Positions 1 through 6,706 are shown, counted from the first letter of the stretch. The stretch is DNA of 13,610 bases from an uncultured Solirubrobacterales bacterium (GCA_937973575.1 CALJKH010000134.1:1-13610); one strand, 5' to 3'. Notes: generated by a model from the letters alone, not told the origin. Numbers and translations are program-made.

Positions 1-892
1 TCTGCGCCAACGGGGTGCTGGCCGTCCAGTCGATCAGCTCACGCACACGCGAGGGATCCCCGATTACTTCTGCCGTCTCATGTGGGCGGACAAGGTCTGG
101 GTTTACCTCGTGAAGCACTTCGACCTTGTCAGCTGCAGCTTCGCGGACTAGGCCAACCAACTCCGCGGTTGAGGCTGACCTGCCTGAGCAAACATTCACA
201 ACGCCTGCGTGACCGCCAGCGGCAAGCTCGCGGTATGCCACGGCTACATCACGCACATCGGTGTAGTCGCGCCTTGTGGTCGCTGTGCCAGTGCGCAGAG
301 TTACTGACGCGTGTCCTGTCATCACAGCGCTAGCGACTTGGGCGACAAGTGATCCGATTAGGAACTCGGTCGCCTGCCCTGGGCCAGCATGGTTAAAGCC
401 TCGCGCGCGGACGACCTTGAGCCCATGCGCCTCAGCGAACAGGCCTCCGGTGAGGTCGCTCGCAGCCTTAGCGAGGGCATACGGCGTGGCAGGAGCAAGC
501 TGGTGTGATTCAGCGATTGGCAGGTCCTGCGGCTTGCCATAGGACTCGCCGCTGCAGGCGATCAGGACAGTCGCATCCGGGGCTTCAGCCTCTACTGCCT
601 CCAACAGGTTCCAAGTCATCGTCTGGTTGTCAGCAAGGCAACGCACAGGGTCCTGCCATGAGCGGCCAGTTGAAGCCAAGGCAGCTAGGTGGTGGACGAT
701 CCCGGGCTGCGTCTTGGCGATCAGTTCCCGAGTCTTGCTGCTGTCGAGAAGATCGCACGCAACGCCTTCACCGACAGTTGTGGTCCCAGAGGTTGATACG
801 CCGATGACTTGATCACCTGCGTCGACGCACGCTTGCGCCAAGTGGCTTCCGACAAAGCCAGACGCACCAGTGATGAGAGTGGGCCCAGCCAT
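1..892 (-). CDS. NAD(P)-dependent SDR, probable GDP-4-keto-6-deoxy-D-mannose reductase (3' end outside window)
   Basis: This extended short-chain dehydrogenase/reductase reads from an ATG at 892 and is open to the window edge, giving 297 visible residues; its C-terminus lies outside. The nucleotide-binding loop GASGFVG is at residues 9-15. The catalytic Tyr-x-x-x-Lys is Y138/K142 (PYALAK), preceded by SGESYG at 114-119. Family-typical segments follow: GFNHAGPGQ (165-173), RDYTDVRDVAVAY (208-220), VVNVCSG (231-237) and a late NPDLVRPHETAEVIGDPSR segment (264-282). This combination is typical of the GDP-mannose 4,6-dehydratase / Rmd branch, which makes GDP-deoxyhexoses for surface polysaccharide. 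The reductase role is the best guess; a 4,6-dehydratase or another NDP-sugar epimerase cannot be excluded. The start is 6 nt after the upstream membrane-protein stop on the same strand, which points to one transcript. Confidence 0.85.
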   Translation of the reverse strand, partial: MAGPTLITGASGFVGSHLAQACVDAGDQVIGVSTSGTTTVGEGVACDLLDSSKTRELIAKTQPGIVHHLAALASTGRSWQDPVRCLADNQTMTWNLLEAVEAEAPDATVLIACSGESYGKPQDLPIAESHQLAPATPYALAKAASDLTGGLFAEAHGLKVVRARGFNHAGPGQATEFLIGSLVAQVASAVMTGHASVTLRTGTATTRRDYTDVRDVAVAYRELAAGGHAGVVNVCSGRSASTAELVGLVREAAADKVEVLHEVNPDLVRPHETAEVIGDPSRVRELIDWTASTPLAQ

Positions 893-898
893 CAGCTC

Positions 899-1402
899 TT
901 AAAGCTGGTCGCCGCTAGGCACCAGGGGTGTCGCTTCATCTGCGACTTCAGCAGCTTCCTCAGCGTTGAGGATTCCCTCAACTGCGCCAAGCGTCGCGCC
1001 GAAAAGAGCGTGGCGCCATGTGGCCTGGGCGAAGGCAGCGCGATTACCCGAGAGGCTGACGAGCTCGTCCCTCGCAGGGTGGACCTTGTCCGCAATTGCA
1101 GTTGCTGGCCAGGAGAGGAGATGTTCGATCATTCCTGCGGCCAGTCCACGGGCAGCAGGAGGGCCGGGAAGACGGTGCTTGGTGTTGGCGTAAACAGCGC
1201 CGAAGAGTGCGCCGTTAACGATGTGCATGACGAACCCGATTACGCGCCAAGCCGGCCCGCGAGTTACTCCTTTGCCGAGGAACTCAACGTCGCTATAGCG
1301 ACAGCCAAAGATCGGCTTGTCGAGTGGTTCTGTTGCTGCCCACACGAACGCTGCGGCAGCACCTGCGGCGGCTCCATTGGCTGTAGTTCGGGCGTCAATC
1401 AT
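899..1402 (-). CDS. Small conserved-looking membrane protein, function unknown
   Basis: This 167-residue protein has about four hydrophobic segments, roughly residues 6-23, 52-72, 84-104 and 127-146. Motifs that look conserved are EPLDKPIFG (25-33), YSDVEFLGK (36-44), HPARDEL (108-114) and FAQATWRHALFG (124-135). I recall similar proteins with EPLDK and ATWRH signatures from Thermoleophilia, but I know of no function. The frame is open upstream to 1498, but the ATG at 1402 is preferred because it lies 8 nt after a TATCTT -10 hexamer and the extra residues look non-coding. It is the first gene of a two-gene operon with the SDR reductase and diverges from plsC-gpsA. A role in the cell envelope is only suggested by its neighbours. 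Confidence 0.8.
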   Translation of the reverse strand: MIDARTTANGAAAGAAAAFVWAATEPLDKPIFGCRYSDVEFLGKGVTRGPAWRVIGFVMHIVNGALFGAVYANTKHRLPGPPAARGLAAGMIEHLLSWPATAIADKVHPARDELVSLSGNRAAFAQATWRHALFGATLGAVEGILNAEEAAEVADEATPLVPSGDQL

Positions 1403-1410
1403 CACTACCG

Positions 1411-1416
1411 AAGATA
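1411..1416 (-). promoter_or_regulatory. -10 element (TATCTT) of a leaderless transcript
   Basis: TATCTT on the minus strand ends 8 nt before the ATG at 1402. A start site 6-8 nt downstream would put the first base of the mRNA at or next to the start codon. I see no good -35 hexamer and no Shine-Dalgarno sequence. The 110-bp gap to the divergent gene at 1514 holds only the two opposing promoters. Confidence 0.55.
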
Positions 1417-1475
1417 CCGCCGCAGGTGGGCGGTTGGCGCGCCTGGTGTTCTGCCGGCCAGGTAGCGCTGATTTG

Positions 1476-1505
1476 GTGACTCGCCGCCCTGCCGCCAAGT
1501 AGGCT
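1476..1505 (+). promoter_or_regulatory. Promoter for plsC-gpsA, GTGACT-N18-TAGGCT
   Basis: A -35-like GTGACT (1476-1481) and a -10 TAGGCT (1500-1505) are separated by 18 bp. The -10 ends 8 nt before the GTG at 1514, so the mRNA is probably leaderless. This supports the GTG at 1514 over later start codons. Confidence 0.55.
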
Positions 1506-1513
1506 CAGAAACC

Positions 1514-3187
1514 GTGGATCGCGATGCCCTGCATACACGCGCTCGCGATAAGGGCGTAAATATCGTTCTTTATTGGGTTGCCCGCAGCATTTTGCAGCCC
1601 TTCTTCCTGATCTACTTCCGGACCTCGCGCAAGGGGATGGACAACATCCCCAAATCGGGCCCTGTGATCATTGCCCCCAACCACAGGTCATTTCTTGACC
1701 CGTTCGTAATTGGGTGTTGCATCAACAGGCCGATCTACTTCGTCGCTAAGAAGGAACTCTTCAGTAACCGAATCGCCGGCTGGCTCCTCAATCGCCTCGG
1801 GGCCTTCCCAGTGAATCGGGATAAGGGTGATGCGGAGATGCTCGCCACGGCAGAGGCAATCCTTGCTCGGGGCGACAGCGTGATGATCTTCCCCGAGGGC
1901 ACCCGAGTGCGCCCGGGCCCACTCGACAAGCCAAAGACCGGGGCGGCAAGACTGTCCCTCATTTCGGGGGCGCCTGTTATCCCCGTTGCTGCGATTGGGA
2001 CGGAGGCAATCCGGCGTGGGTTTAGGTTCCGCCCTCACAAGATTCGGATCCTGATCGGCAAGCCACTTCACTTCGACAAGGTCCCCAAGGAGGAGATCAC
2101 TCCAAACCTTGCGATCTCGGTCACTGACCGCATCTGGGAGCCGGTCAAGATGCAGTGGGAATTGCTCGGCGGTGTGGCACCGCTTAGGCGAGTAGCGGTT
2201 GTTGGCGCCGGCTCAGCGGGAACAGCCTTGGCCGTCCTGCTTGCTCGAGCAAAGGTTGATGTTGACCTTGCCTGCCGTAGTGCGGATCAAGCTGATCTGC
2301 TCGCAAGCAGCCGAGTTAACGAGGCTTATCTACCAGGGGTCACTCTGCCTGACGGAGTGCATCCGATTAGGGCTGCCGAACTTGATGCAAGCGCATGCGA
2401 CATGGTCTGCTTCGCAGTCCCCTCAAGAGCGCTTCCCGCAGCGTTGGCAGCCCATGTACAGCGGATGCCAGAGTCAACCGACATCGTGCTGCTCAGCAAG
2501 GGGCTAGTCCCACACCTGGGTGACCTGCCAGCTGAATACGCCGAGAAGCGGGCTGCTGGCCACAGGATCGCTGCGATAGGCGGCCCGGCGCACGCCGCAG
2601 GCGCACTGGAGAAGGGGGCCGCGTTCGTCTTGGCCTCAAAGGACAAGGTCTTGCTGGCCCGGCTTGCCGCGCCGCTTAGGGACGCTCGAACTTATGTCGA
2701 GACAACGGACGATGTTGCAGGGGTAGAGATGGCAGGCTGCGCGAAGAATGTTGCTGCCTTGGCCGCTGCTGCTGCAATGGGCGGCGGGCCGAACGCTGCA
2801 GGGGCCGCAGCCGGTCGCGTCTGGGCGGAGATCGTCCGCTGGGCAATGGAGCGTGGGGCCAAGTCGGAGACCTTTGCTGGACTCGCTGGGGCGGGTGACC
2901 TTGTGGCAACTGTCCTCGCCGAAGGCAGCCGTAACCGCCGAGCTGGTGAGAAGTTGGCAGCCGGCGTGCCGATCACACAGATCGAGAAGGAAGTCGGCCA
3001 AGCGATTGAGTCACTTGACACTGTGCCTCTATTGGCCGCCAAGATGACTCAAGACGGTGCCCACGCACCGGAGACACGCATGCTCGCTCGCCTTGTCGCT
3101 GGGCAGATAGAGCCTGAGCGTTGGCGTGAACGAGTCACAACTTCGAAGCTTCCACGCCGTAAGCCGCTGCGGGCCTTAAACAGCTAG
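1514..3187 (+). CDS. Bifunctional 1-acyl-glycerol-3-phosphate acyltransferase / glycerol-3-phosphate dehydrogenase (PlsC-GpsA fusion)
   Basis: The 557-residue protein joins two phospholipid-precursor enzymes. Residues ~18-215 are a PlsC-type acyltransferase with the catalytic HX4D motif (NHRSFLD, H57 and D62) and the substrate motif FPEGTR (126-131). Residues ~226-545 are an NAD(P)H-dependent glycerol-3-phosphate dehydrogenase with the dinucleotide loop GAGSAG (231-236), SKG (328-330), GGPAHA (356-361), the probable catalytic lysine K411 in the AKN segment, GLAGAGDL (456-463) and SRNRRAG (472-478). The domains join with almost no linker around residue 222. The second half would reduce dihydroxyacetone phosphate to sn-glycerol-3-phosphate. 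The first half acylates G3P or, more usually for this family, lysophosphatidate. The reading frame is continuous with no sign of a frameshift. The GTG start is supported by the -10 hexamer 8 nt upstream. Confidence 0.92.
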   Translation: MDRDALHTRARDKGVNIVLYWVARSILQPFFLIYFRTSRKGMDNIPKSGPVIIAPNHRSFLDPFVIGCCINRPIYFVAKKELFSNRIAGWLLNRLGAFPVNRDKGDAEMLATAEAILARGDSVMIFPEGTRVRPGPLDKPKTGAARLSLISGAPVIPVAAIGTEAIRRGFRFRPHKIRILIGKPLHFDKVPKEEITPNLAISVTDRIWEPVKMQWELLGGVAPLRRVAVVGAGSAGTALAVLLARAKVDVDLACRSADQADLLASSRVNEAYLPGVTLPDGVHPIRAAELDASACDMVCFAVPSRALPAALAAHVQRMPESTDIVLLSKGLVPHLGDLPAEYAEKRAAGHRIAAIGGPAHAAGALEKGAAFVLASKDKVLLARLAAPLRDARTYVETTDDVAGVEMAGCAKNVAALAAAAAMGGGPNAAGAAAGRVWAEIVRWAMERGAKSETFAGLAGAGDLVATVLAEGSRNRRAGEKLAAGVPITQIEKEVGQAIESLDTVPLLAAKMTQDGAHAPETRMLARLVAGQIEPERWRERVTTSKLPRRKPLRALNS

Positions 3188-3200
3188 GGCCTCGGCCCGC

Positions 3201-3206
3201 TACGGT
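3201..3206 (+). promoter_or_regulatory. -10 element (TACGGT) of a leaderless rhomboid transcript
   Basis: TACGGT ends 6 nt before the ATG at 3213, inside the 25-bp gap after plsC-gpsA. A weak -35 candidate, TAAACA, lies 18 bp upstream. No Shine-Dalgarno sequence precedes the ATG, so the rhomboid gene probably has its own leaderless transcript. Confidence 0.5.
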
Positions 3207-3212
3207 CCCCAC

Positions 3213-4049
3213 ATGGCCACTTGCTATCGCCACCCAGGGGAGGAAACGGGAGTCTCCTGTTCAGCCTGCGGAAGGCCAATCTGCCCTGACTGCATGACAC
3301 CAACTCCAGTCGGGATGCGGTGCCCAGAGTGCTCCCGTGAAAAGACGCGGGTAACACGGATGACTGCAGACAGGCCTGCCCCAACTGTGACCCAGGTGCT
3401 GATCGGGATCAACATCGCTGTCTTCATTGCTCAGGCTCTAACGGGTGGCGGATTTGCATCGGGTGGCCGAGGCAGCCTGATGGTTAACGGCGAGCTGTAT
3501 GGGCCTTTCGTCGCTTACAAGCACGAGTACTACAGGCTTGTAACCAGCGGCTTCATGCACGCTGGCTTCTTCCACCTCTTTATGAACATGATCTTCATCT
3601 GGATCCTTGGCCAGATGCTGGAGCCTCGCCTTGGTAGCGCCCGGTTCCTGATGCTCTACATGGTCAGCCTGCTGTGCGGGTCAATGGGCGCAATGCTGAT
3701 CGAGCCCACGGTGCCCGTGGTTGGCGCATCAGGTGCCGCCTTCGGGCTTTTGGGAGCAGCTCTCGTCATGCACCTGCGCGAAGGGCTAGACCTTCGCGAT
3801 TCACCGCTGATGCCAGTTCTGGTCATCAACCTTGTGATCACATTCGTGGTTCCAGGCATCGCGATCGGCGCCCATGTGGGCGGAGTGATTGGCGGCTTTA
3901 TCGCCGGCTGGCTGCTTGAAGAGGTTGATTCCCGTGCTGGACGGGCAGCAAGCCTGCTGGCTGCTGGAGCGCTTGGAGTTATCGCAGTCGTTGTTGCGAT
4001 TGCTGCAGCTGGCGGCGGCGGGCTGTTGACAGGCCAACCAGGCCTGTAA
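3213..4049 (+). CDS. Rhomboid family intramembrane serine protease with N-terminal zinc finger
   Basis: The 278-residue protein starts with a B-box-like zinc-binding segment: C4/H7, then CxxC pairs at 16/19, 24/27 and 37/40. A linker leads to a rhomboid core of about six or seven membrane helices (~residues 60-265). The catalytic serine is S173 in GASGAAFG (171-178). The catalytic histidine is H221 in AHVGG, in a later helix. HLFMNM (121-126) supplies the conserved His and Asn of the oxyanion region. All residues needed for intramembrane proteolysis are present. Rhomboids cut single-pass membrane proteins, and the substrate here is unknown. The convergent gene at 4056-4781 encodes a single-pass membrane protein, but proximity alone does not make it a substrate. 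This zinc-finger plus rhomboid layout is common in actinobacteria. Confidence 0.92.
   Translation: MATCYRHPGEETGVSCSACGRPICPDCMTPTPVGMRCPECSREKTRVTRMTADRPAPTVTQVLIGINIAVFIAQALTGGGFASGGRGSLMVNGELYGPFVAYKHEYYRLVTSGFMHAGFFHLFMNMIFIWILGQMLEPRLGSARFLMLYMVSLLCGSMGAMLIEPTVPVVGASGAAFGLLGAALVMHLREGLDLRDSPLMPVLVINLVITFVVPGIAIGAHVGGVIGGFIAGWLLEEVDSRAGRAASLLAAGALGVIAVVVAIAAAGGGGLLTGQPGL
4029..4047. terminator. Hairpin between convergent genes, possible bidirectional terminator
   Basis: ACAGGCC (4029-4035) and GGCCTGT (4041-4047) form a perfect 7-bp stem with the 5-nt loop AACCA. It overlaps the last codons of the rhomboid gene and sits 8 bp from the end of the convergent gene at 4056. There is no clear U-tract on either strand, so intrinsic termination is uncertain. 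Confidence 0.35.
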
Positions 4050-4055
4050 GTACTT

Positions 4056-4781
4056 CTACTCCGAGATCTTCCAGTCGCCGTTGACCTTCTGGAACTTGAT
4101 CGGCCGGTCGGTGGCTGTGGCATTGAGAAGAGCTGCTGTCGCAGTATCGCCCTTGATTACGACAGTCGCCAGTTTGCCGTTCTTGAGCCGCCCGAGTGAC
4201 GCATCAAGCTGCTGCCCGAGCGAGCCGAAGGCCTTCTTACCTGTGGCCGTCTGAGCCACTGCTGCAGCTGCGGCCTCACATGACTTGGCGACGCGGAGAG
4301 CTGGCCCAGCGTTAGCGATTGTCGTTGCGGTCCTAGTACCGACAGCGGTGCAGAAGGTCTTCCAGTCGCCTGCAGCAAGTGCCTTAGTGGACTTAAGGAG
4401 GTTGGTTACCCCGTCTGCGCAAGACGACGCACCAGTGGCACTAGAGATCTGGGACGTGAACGCGCCCTGAGCGGTGACTGTCAGGGTGCTGCAGAACTCT
4501 TTCCCGTTGCCGTCGGCAAGCGAGTGGGCCGCCTTTTCAAAGGTTGTCTTGATCTGGGTCTGGTCATTGCCCTTGCTTGACCCGCCGAGCAAAACGACTG
4601 CAAGCACTACAACTGCTGCTACCAAGACGCCGCCGGCTGCGATCAGCAGTGACTTATTTGGACCCTTGGGGCTAGCTTCGCCCGGCTCATCCTCGTGGGA
4701 ATCGTCGTTCTGGACAGCTTTGGTTGGCTCAAGTGGAGCCTCGCCAAAGCTCTTGATCGTTGGCTTGTCGTCTTCGCTCAT
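4056..4781 (-). CDS. Single-pass membrane protein with four-cysteine extracytoplasmic domain, function unknown
   Basis: The predicted protein has 241 residues. Residues 1-43 form an acidic, low-complexity cytoplasmic tail. One membrane helix (44-66, rich in Ala, Val and Leu) follows, with an outer domain at 70-241. The outer domain has C97, C121, C144 and C168, spaced as if for two disulfides. It ends in a GDTATA...FQKVNGDWKIS segment (211-240) like the last strands of NTF2/DUF4878-like folds. That fold is an inference from the C-terminal pattern; I do not recognise the specific family. The frame is open upstream to 4868, but the ATG at 4781 is chosen because a TACCGT -10 lies 7 nt upstream and because the longer form would overlap the divergent gene at 4841. 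Confidence 0.8.
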   Translation of the reverse strand: MSEDDKPTIKSFGEAPLEPTKAVQNDDSHEDEPGEASPKGPNKSLLIAAGGVLVAAVVVLAVVLLGGSSKGNDQTQIKTTFEKAAHSLADGNGKEFCSTLTVTAQGAFTSQISSATGASSCADGVTNLLKSTKALAAGDWKTFCTAVGTRTATTIANAGPALRVAKSCEAAAAAVAQTATGKKAFGSLGQQLDASLGRLKNGKLATVVIKGDTATAALLNATATDRPIKFQKVNGDWKISE

Positions 4782-4788
4782 GTGGGCA

Positions 4789-4794
4789 ACGGTA
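4789..4794 (-). promoter_or_regulatory. -10 element (TACCGT) of a leaderless transcript
   Basis: TACCGT on the minus strand ends 7 nt before the ATG at 4781. It lies in a 59-bp divergent gap shared with the promoter of the carbinolamine dehydratase gene, so the two promoters face away from each other about 32 bp apart. No convincing -35 is seen. Confidence 0.5.
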
Positions 4795-4826
4795 GCCGAC
4801 GATGCGGGCGCTGACGCAGTAACCCG

Positions 4827-4832
4827 TACCCT
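4827..4832 (+). promoter_or_regulatory. -10 element (TACCCT) of a leaderless transcript
   Basis: TACCCT ends 8 nt before the ATG at 4841. A GAGGG at 4834-4838 is too close to the ATG (2 nt) to be a good Shine-Dalgarno site, so a leaderless reading is preferred. This placement supports the ATG at 4841 over the in-frame TTG at 4832, which overlaps the -10 itself. Confidence 0.5.
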
Positions 4833-4840
4833 TGAGGGCA

Positions 4841-5125
4841 ATGAGCGAACTACTGACACCTGAAGCAATCGACGAAGCCGTTGCCGGCAGTGGCTGGGTC
4901 CGGCAGGGCGACGCGATAGTGCTGGACACCGAGCATGCCAACTTTGAAGCAGCGTGGGCCTTTGCCACTCTGGTCGCCGGGGCTGCGGAAGCGGTGAATC
5001 ATCACCCGGACATCCTCGTCCACGGCTGGAACAAGGTGCGCGTCACGCTCTCCACGCACTCAGCTGGTGGAGTAACGGCTCTGGATATTGACCTTGCTGG
5101 CGCGATAAACGCGTTTCGCGGCTGA
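4841..5125 (+). CDS. 4a-hydroxytetrahydrobiopterin dehydratase (pterin-4a-carbinolamine dehydratase)
   Basis: This 94-residue protein matches the small one-domain PCD/DCoH family in length and motifs. The active-site segment AVNHHPD is at 51-57 (H54 and H55). W63-N64 and H73 in STHSAGGVTALDIDLA (71-86) complete the conserved pattern. In the family the enzyme dehydrates 4a-hydroxytetrahydropterin to quinonoid dihydropterin, recycling the cofactor of aromatic amino acid hydroxylases. No hydroxylase is in this window, so the substrate source is unknown. The next gene lies 116 bp downstream and has its own promoter, which begins just before this gene's stop codon. Confidence 0.9.
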   Translation: MSELLTPEAIDEAVAGSGWVRQGDAIVLDTEHANFEAAWAFATLVAGAAEAVNHHPDILVHGWNKVRVTLSTHSAGGVTALDIDLAGAINAFRG

Positions 5126-5150
5126 CAAGCGCCGTTCTTCCGGTTAGTCT
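5122..5150 (+). promoter_or_regulatory. Promoter CTGACA-N17-TAGTCT upstream of the CNNM/CorC gene
   Basis: CTGACA (5122-5127) and TAGTCT (5145-5150) are 17 bp apart, a good match to a housekeeping sigma factor promoter. A start near 5157 gives an mRNA leader of about 85 nt before the transporter ATG at 5242. This differs from the leaderless pattern of the neighbours and leaves room for the small ORF at 5168. The -35 overlaps the end of the carbinolamine dehydratase gene. Confidence 0.5.
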
Positions 5151-5167
5151 CCCGTCCGATTGCATCG

Positions 5168-5245
5168 ATGCCCGAAGGCGACGAAGCTCCTCACCTAAGT
5201 AACACCGCGTCCGTCGGGGCGCCGATGATGCTCGCGCTCGCATGA
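5168..5245 (+). CDS. Putative 25-codon leader peptide overlapping the CNNM/CorC start
   Basis: An ATG at 5168, about 10 nt after the predicted transcription start, opens 25 codons. The stop (TGA, 5243-5245) overlaps the transporter ATG (5242-5244) as ATGA. The peptide starts MPEGDEAPHL, rich in acidic residues and proline, and ends hydrophobic. The transporter start has neither a Shine-Dalgarno sequence nor a -10 with TANNNT just upstream, so reinitiation from this ORF would explain its translation. No Shine-Dalgarno precedes the small ORF either. A TTG at 5160 opens a competing 12-codon frame. The peptide is supported only by position and could be a chance ORF. Confidence 0.35.
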   Translation: MPEGDEAPHLSNTASVGAPMMLALA

Positions 5246-6570
5246 CGACTTTGGCTCTAATTGCAACAGCGCTGCTCCTGCTGGCTAACGGTTTCTTCGT
5301 GCTGGCCGAGTACTCGCTTGTCCGTTCCCGCAAGGCTCGAGTTGAAGAGCTAAAGGGAACCGGGGCCCGCGGCTCCGAGTCCGCGTTGAAGGCGATGGAG
5401 AACATGTCTGCAGTCATCTCCGCCTGCCAAGTGGGAATCACGATGACCTCAATCGGTATTGGTGCCGTTGGCGAACAGACCCTGGCTCATCTGCTCGAGG
5501 GGCCATTGGGAGGCGTTGCGGCGCACGGCGTAGCCGTTGTGCTCGCAGTTGTCATCTCCTACTCGCTGATCACCAGTGCTCACATCGTGATTGGCGAGCT
5601 TGTACCTAAGTTCTTCGCCATTGGCCATGCCGAGCGTGCCCTTCGTTCAGCTGCCAAGCCAATCCTCTGGTTTGAGGTCGCGGTGCGCCCGGTTGCTTGG
5701 GCACTTACGAAGGTGTCACACGGCATTCTGCGAGTTCTCGGCCAAGACCCTGGCCAGCTCGGTGAGTCGGCGCAGACCTCGGGCGAGATCAAGATGCTGA
5801 TTGCTGAGTCTTCCGAGATTGGGACGCTCGACCAGGGCGAGGCGGTAATGCTGGAGGGTGTATTCCACTTGCATGAGCAGGAAGCTCGTCAAGTGATGAC
5901 TCCTATCCCGTCAGTTGAGTGGGTGGATAAGACTTCAACTGTTGAGGCTGCGCTGAAGGTCTGCGTCTCTACCGGCCACACCCGACTCCTTGTGGTTGAG
6001 GACGAGGATGTGGACCAGGTGCGCGGCGTTGTTCATGCGAGCAAGCTTGTAGAGCGCCTCCTTGAGGACGGGCCCGATGTGCTGGTTGATGGGCTTGAGC
6101 ATGAGACACCTGTCGTACCTGAGAACAAGCCACTCGACGACCTTCTCGCAGACCTGCAGAAGGAACGCATGACTCTCGCTGTTGTGGCTGACGAGTACGG
6201 CCGGACGGCTGGCATCGTCACGGTCGAGGACATCGTTGAGGAGATCGTCGGCGAGATTGACGATGAGACCGACCCGACTGGCGGGCCAGTCCGCGAGCTT
6301 GCCAACGGTGACATTCTGGTCCGTGGTGAGTTCCCAATCTCAGACCTTCCCGCGCACGGAATTGAGCTGCCTGAGAACCCTGACGACTACACCTCCATCG
6401 GTGGGCTTGTGTTCTCAGAACTGGGCCACCGGCCGCACGGCGGGGAGACAGTTACTGTCGATGGATGGACGCTCAGGGTTGAGGGAATGGAGGACAACCG
6501 CATTGAAGCGATCCGTGTTCGCCGTCCTCCAGCTGCTGCCAAGAAGTCAGACTCTGACTCCGATTCCTGA
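5242..6570 (+). CDS. CNNM/CorC (HlyC/CorC) family transporter with CBS pair, probable Mg2+/Co2+ efflux or transport
   Basis: The 442-residue protein has the full family layout. An N-terminal CNNM (DUF21) membrane domain spans ~1-190, with a first helix at 3-23, the motif AEYSLVRSRKARVEEL (22-37) and the GELVPK motif (118-123). A CBS-domain pair spans ~216-340 and ends in VVADEYGRTAGIVTVEDIVE (314-333). A CorC_HlyC accessory domain spans ~350-427. A short Ser-Asp tail (436-442) follows. Characterised relatives (bacterial CorC, staphylococcal MpfA, eukaryotic CNNM) act in Mg2+ export or homeostasis, with the CBS pair sensing nucleotide. Older 'hemolysin' names are misleading. The ATG at 5242 gives a standard N-terminus. 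The gene has its own promoter at 5122-5150 and an unusual leader ORF. Confidence 0.92.
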   Translation: MTTLALIATALLLLANGFFVLAEYSLVRSRKARVEELKGTGARGSESALKAMENMSAVISACQVGITMTSIGIGAVGEQTLAHLLEGPLGGVAAHGVAVVLAVVISYSLITSAHIVIGELVPKFFAIGHAERALRSAAKPILWFEVAVRPVAWALTKVSHGILRVLGQDPGQLGESAQTSGEIKMLIAESSEIGTLDQGEAVMLEGVFHLHEQEARQVMTPIPSVEWVDKTSTVEAALKVCVSTGHTRLLVVEDEDVDQVRGVVHASKLVERLLEDGPDVLVDGLEHETPVVPENKPLDDLLADLQKERMTLAVVADEYGRTAGIVTVEDIVEEIVGEIDDETDPTGGPVRELANGDILVRGEFPISDLPAHGIELPENPDDYTSIGGLVFSELGHRPHGGETVTVDGWTLRVEGMEDNRIEAIRVRRPPAAAKKSDSDSDS

Positions 6571-6626
6571 GCGTTAAGAGGAATTTCGCACGGGGCGGGG
6601 AGCATTCTTGCGCCTTGTGTGACGAG

Positions 6627-6642
6627 TGTGACCGCCGTCACG
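6627..6642. promoter_or_regulatory. CRP-like operator 1 (TGTGA-N6-TCACG)
   Basis: The palindrome TGTGACCGCCGTCACG fits the CRP/GlxR-type consensus TGTGA-N6-TCACA with one mismatch in the outer base. Seen another way, it is GTGAC-N4-GTCAC. Its centre is about 108 bp upstream of the predicted small-RNA start. An extra half-site TGTGAC lies at 6618-6623. The regulator is not in this window, so the protein identity is inferred from the motif. Confidence 0.55.
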
Positions 6643-6661
6643 CCCCGCCAAATCAAGGGAT

Positions 6662-6677
6662 TGTGACCCCCGTCACC
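6662..6677. promoter_or_regulatory. CRP-like operator 2 (TGTGA-N6-TCACC)
   Basis: TGTGACCCCCGTCACC is a near copy of operator 1, centred 35 bp downstream of it and about 73 bp upstream of the predicted transcription start. That distance is compatible with class I activation by a CRP-family protein. Flanking DNA differs between the two sites, so the shared part is limited to the palindrome, as expected for operators. Confidence 0.6.
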
Positions 6678-6706
6678 TTTTGGCGCGTAAACGCTCTCCT
6701 TTGGGA

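Noticed and set aside
809..1465. 218-residue plus-strand ORF
   Set aside because: It lies antisense to the SDR reductase start and the membrane protein, whose frames carry clear motifs. Its own translation is Cys/Arg-rich without domain features.
3188..3212. GGGCCTCGGCCC as a terminator between plsC-gpsA and rhomboid
   Set aside because: Only a 4-5-bp stem without a U-tract, and it abuts the rhomboid -10 element. Too weak to call.
4832..4840. TTG at 4832 as the start of the carbinolamine dehydratase
   Set aside because: It overlaps the -10 hexamer, and the three added residues are outside the family's conserved region. The ATG at 4841 fits better.
4782..4868. N-terminal extension of the four-cysteine membrane protein to 4868
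   Set aside because: It would overlap the divergent dehydratase gene and its promoter. The ATG at 4781 has a -10 at the right distance.
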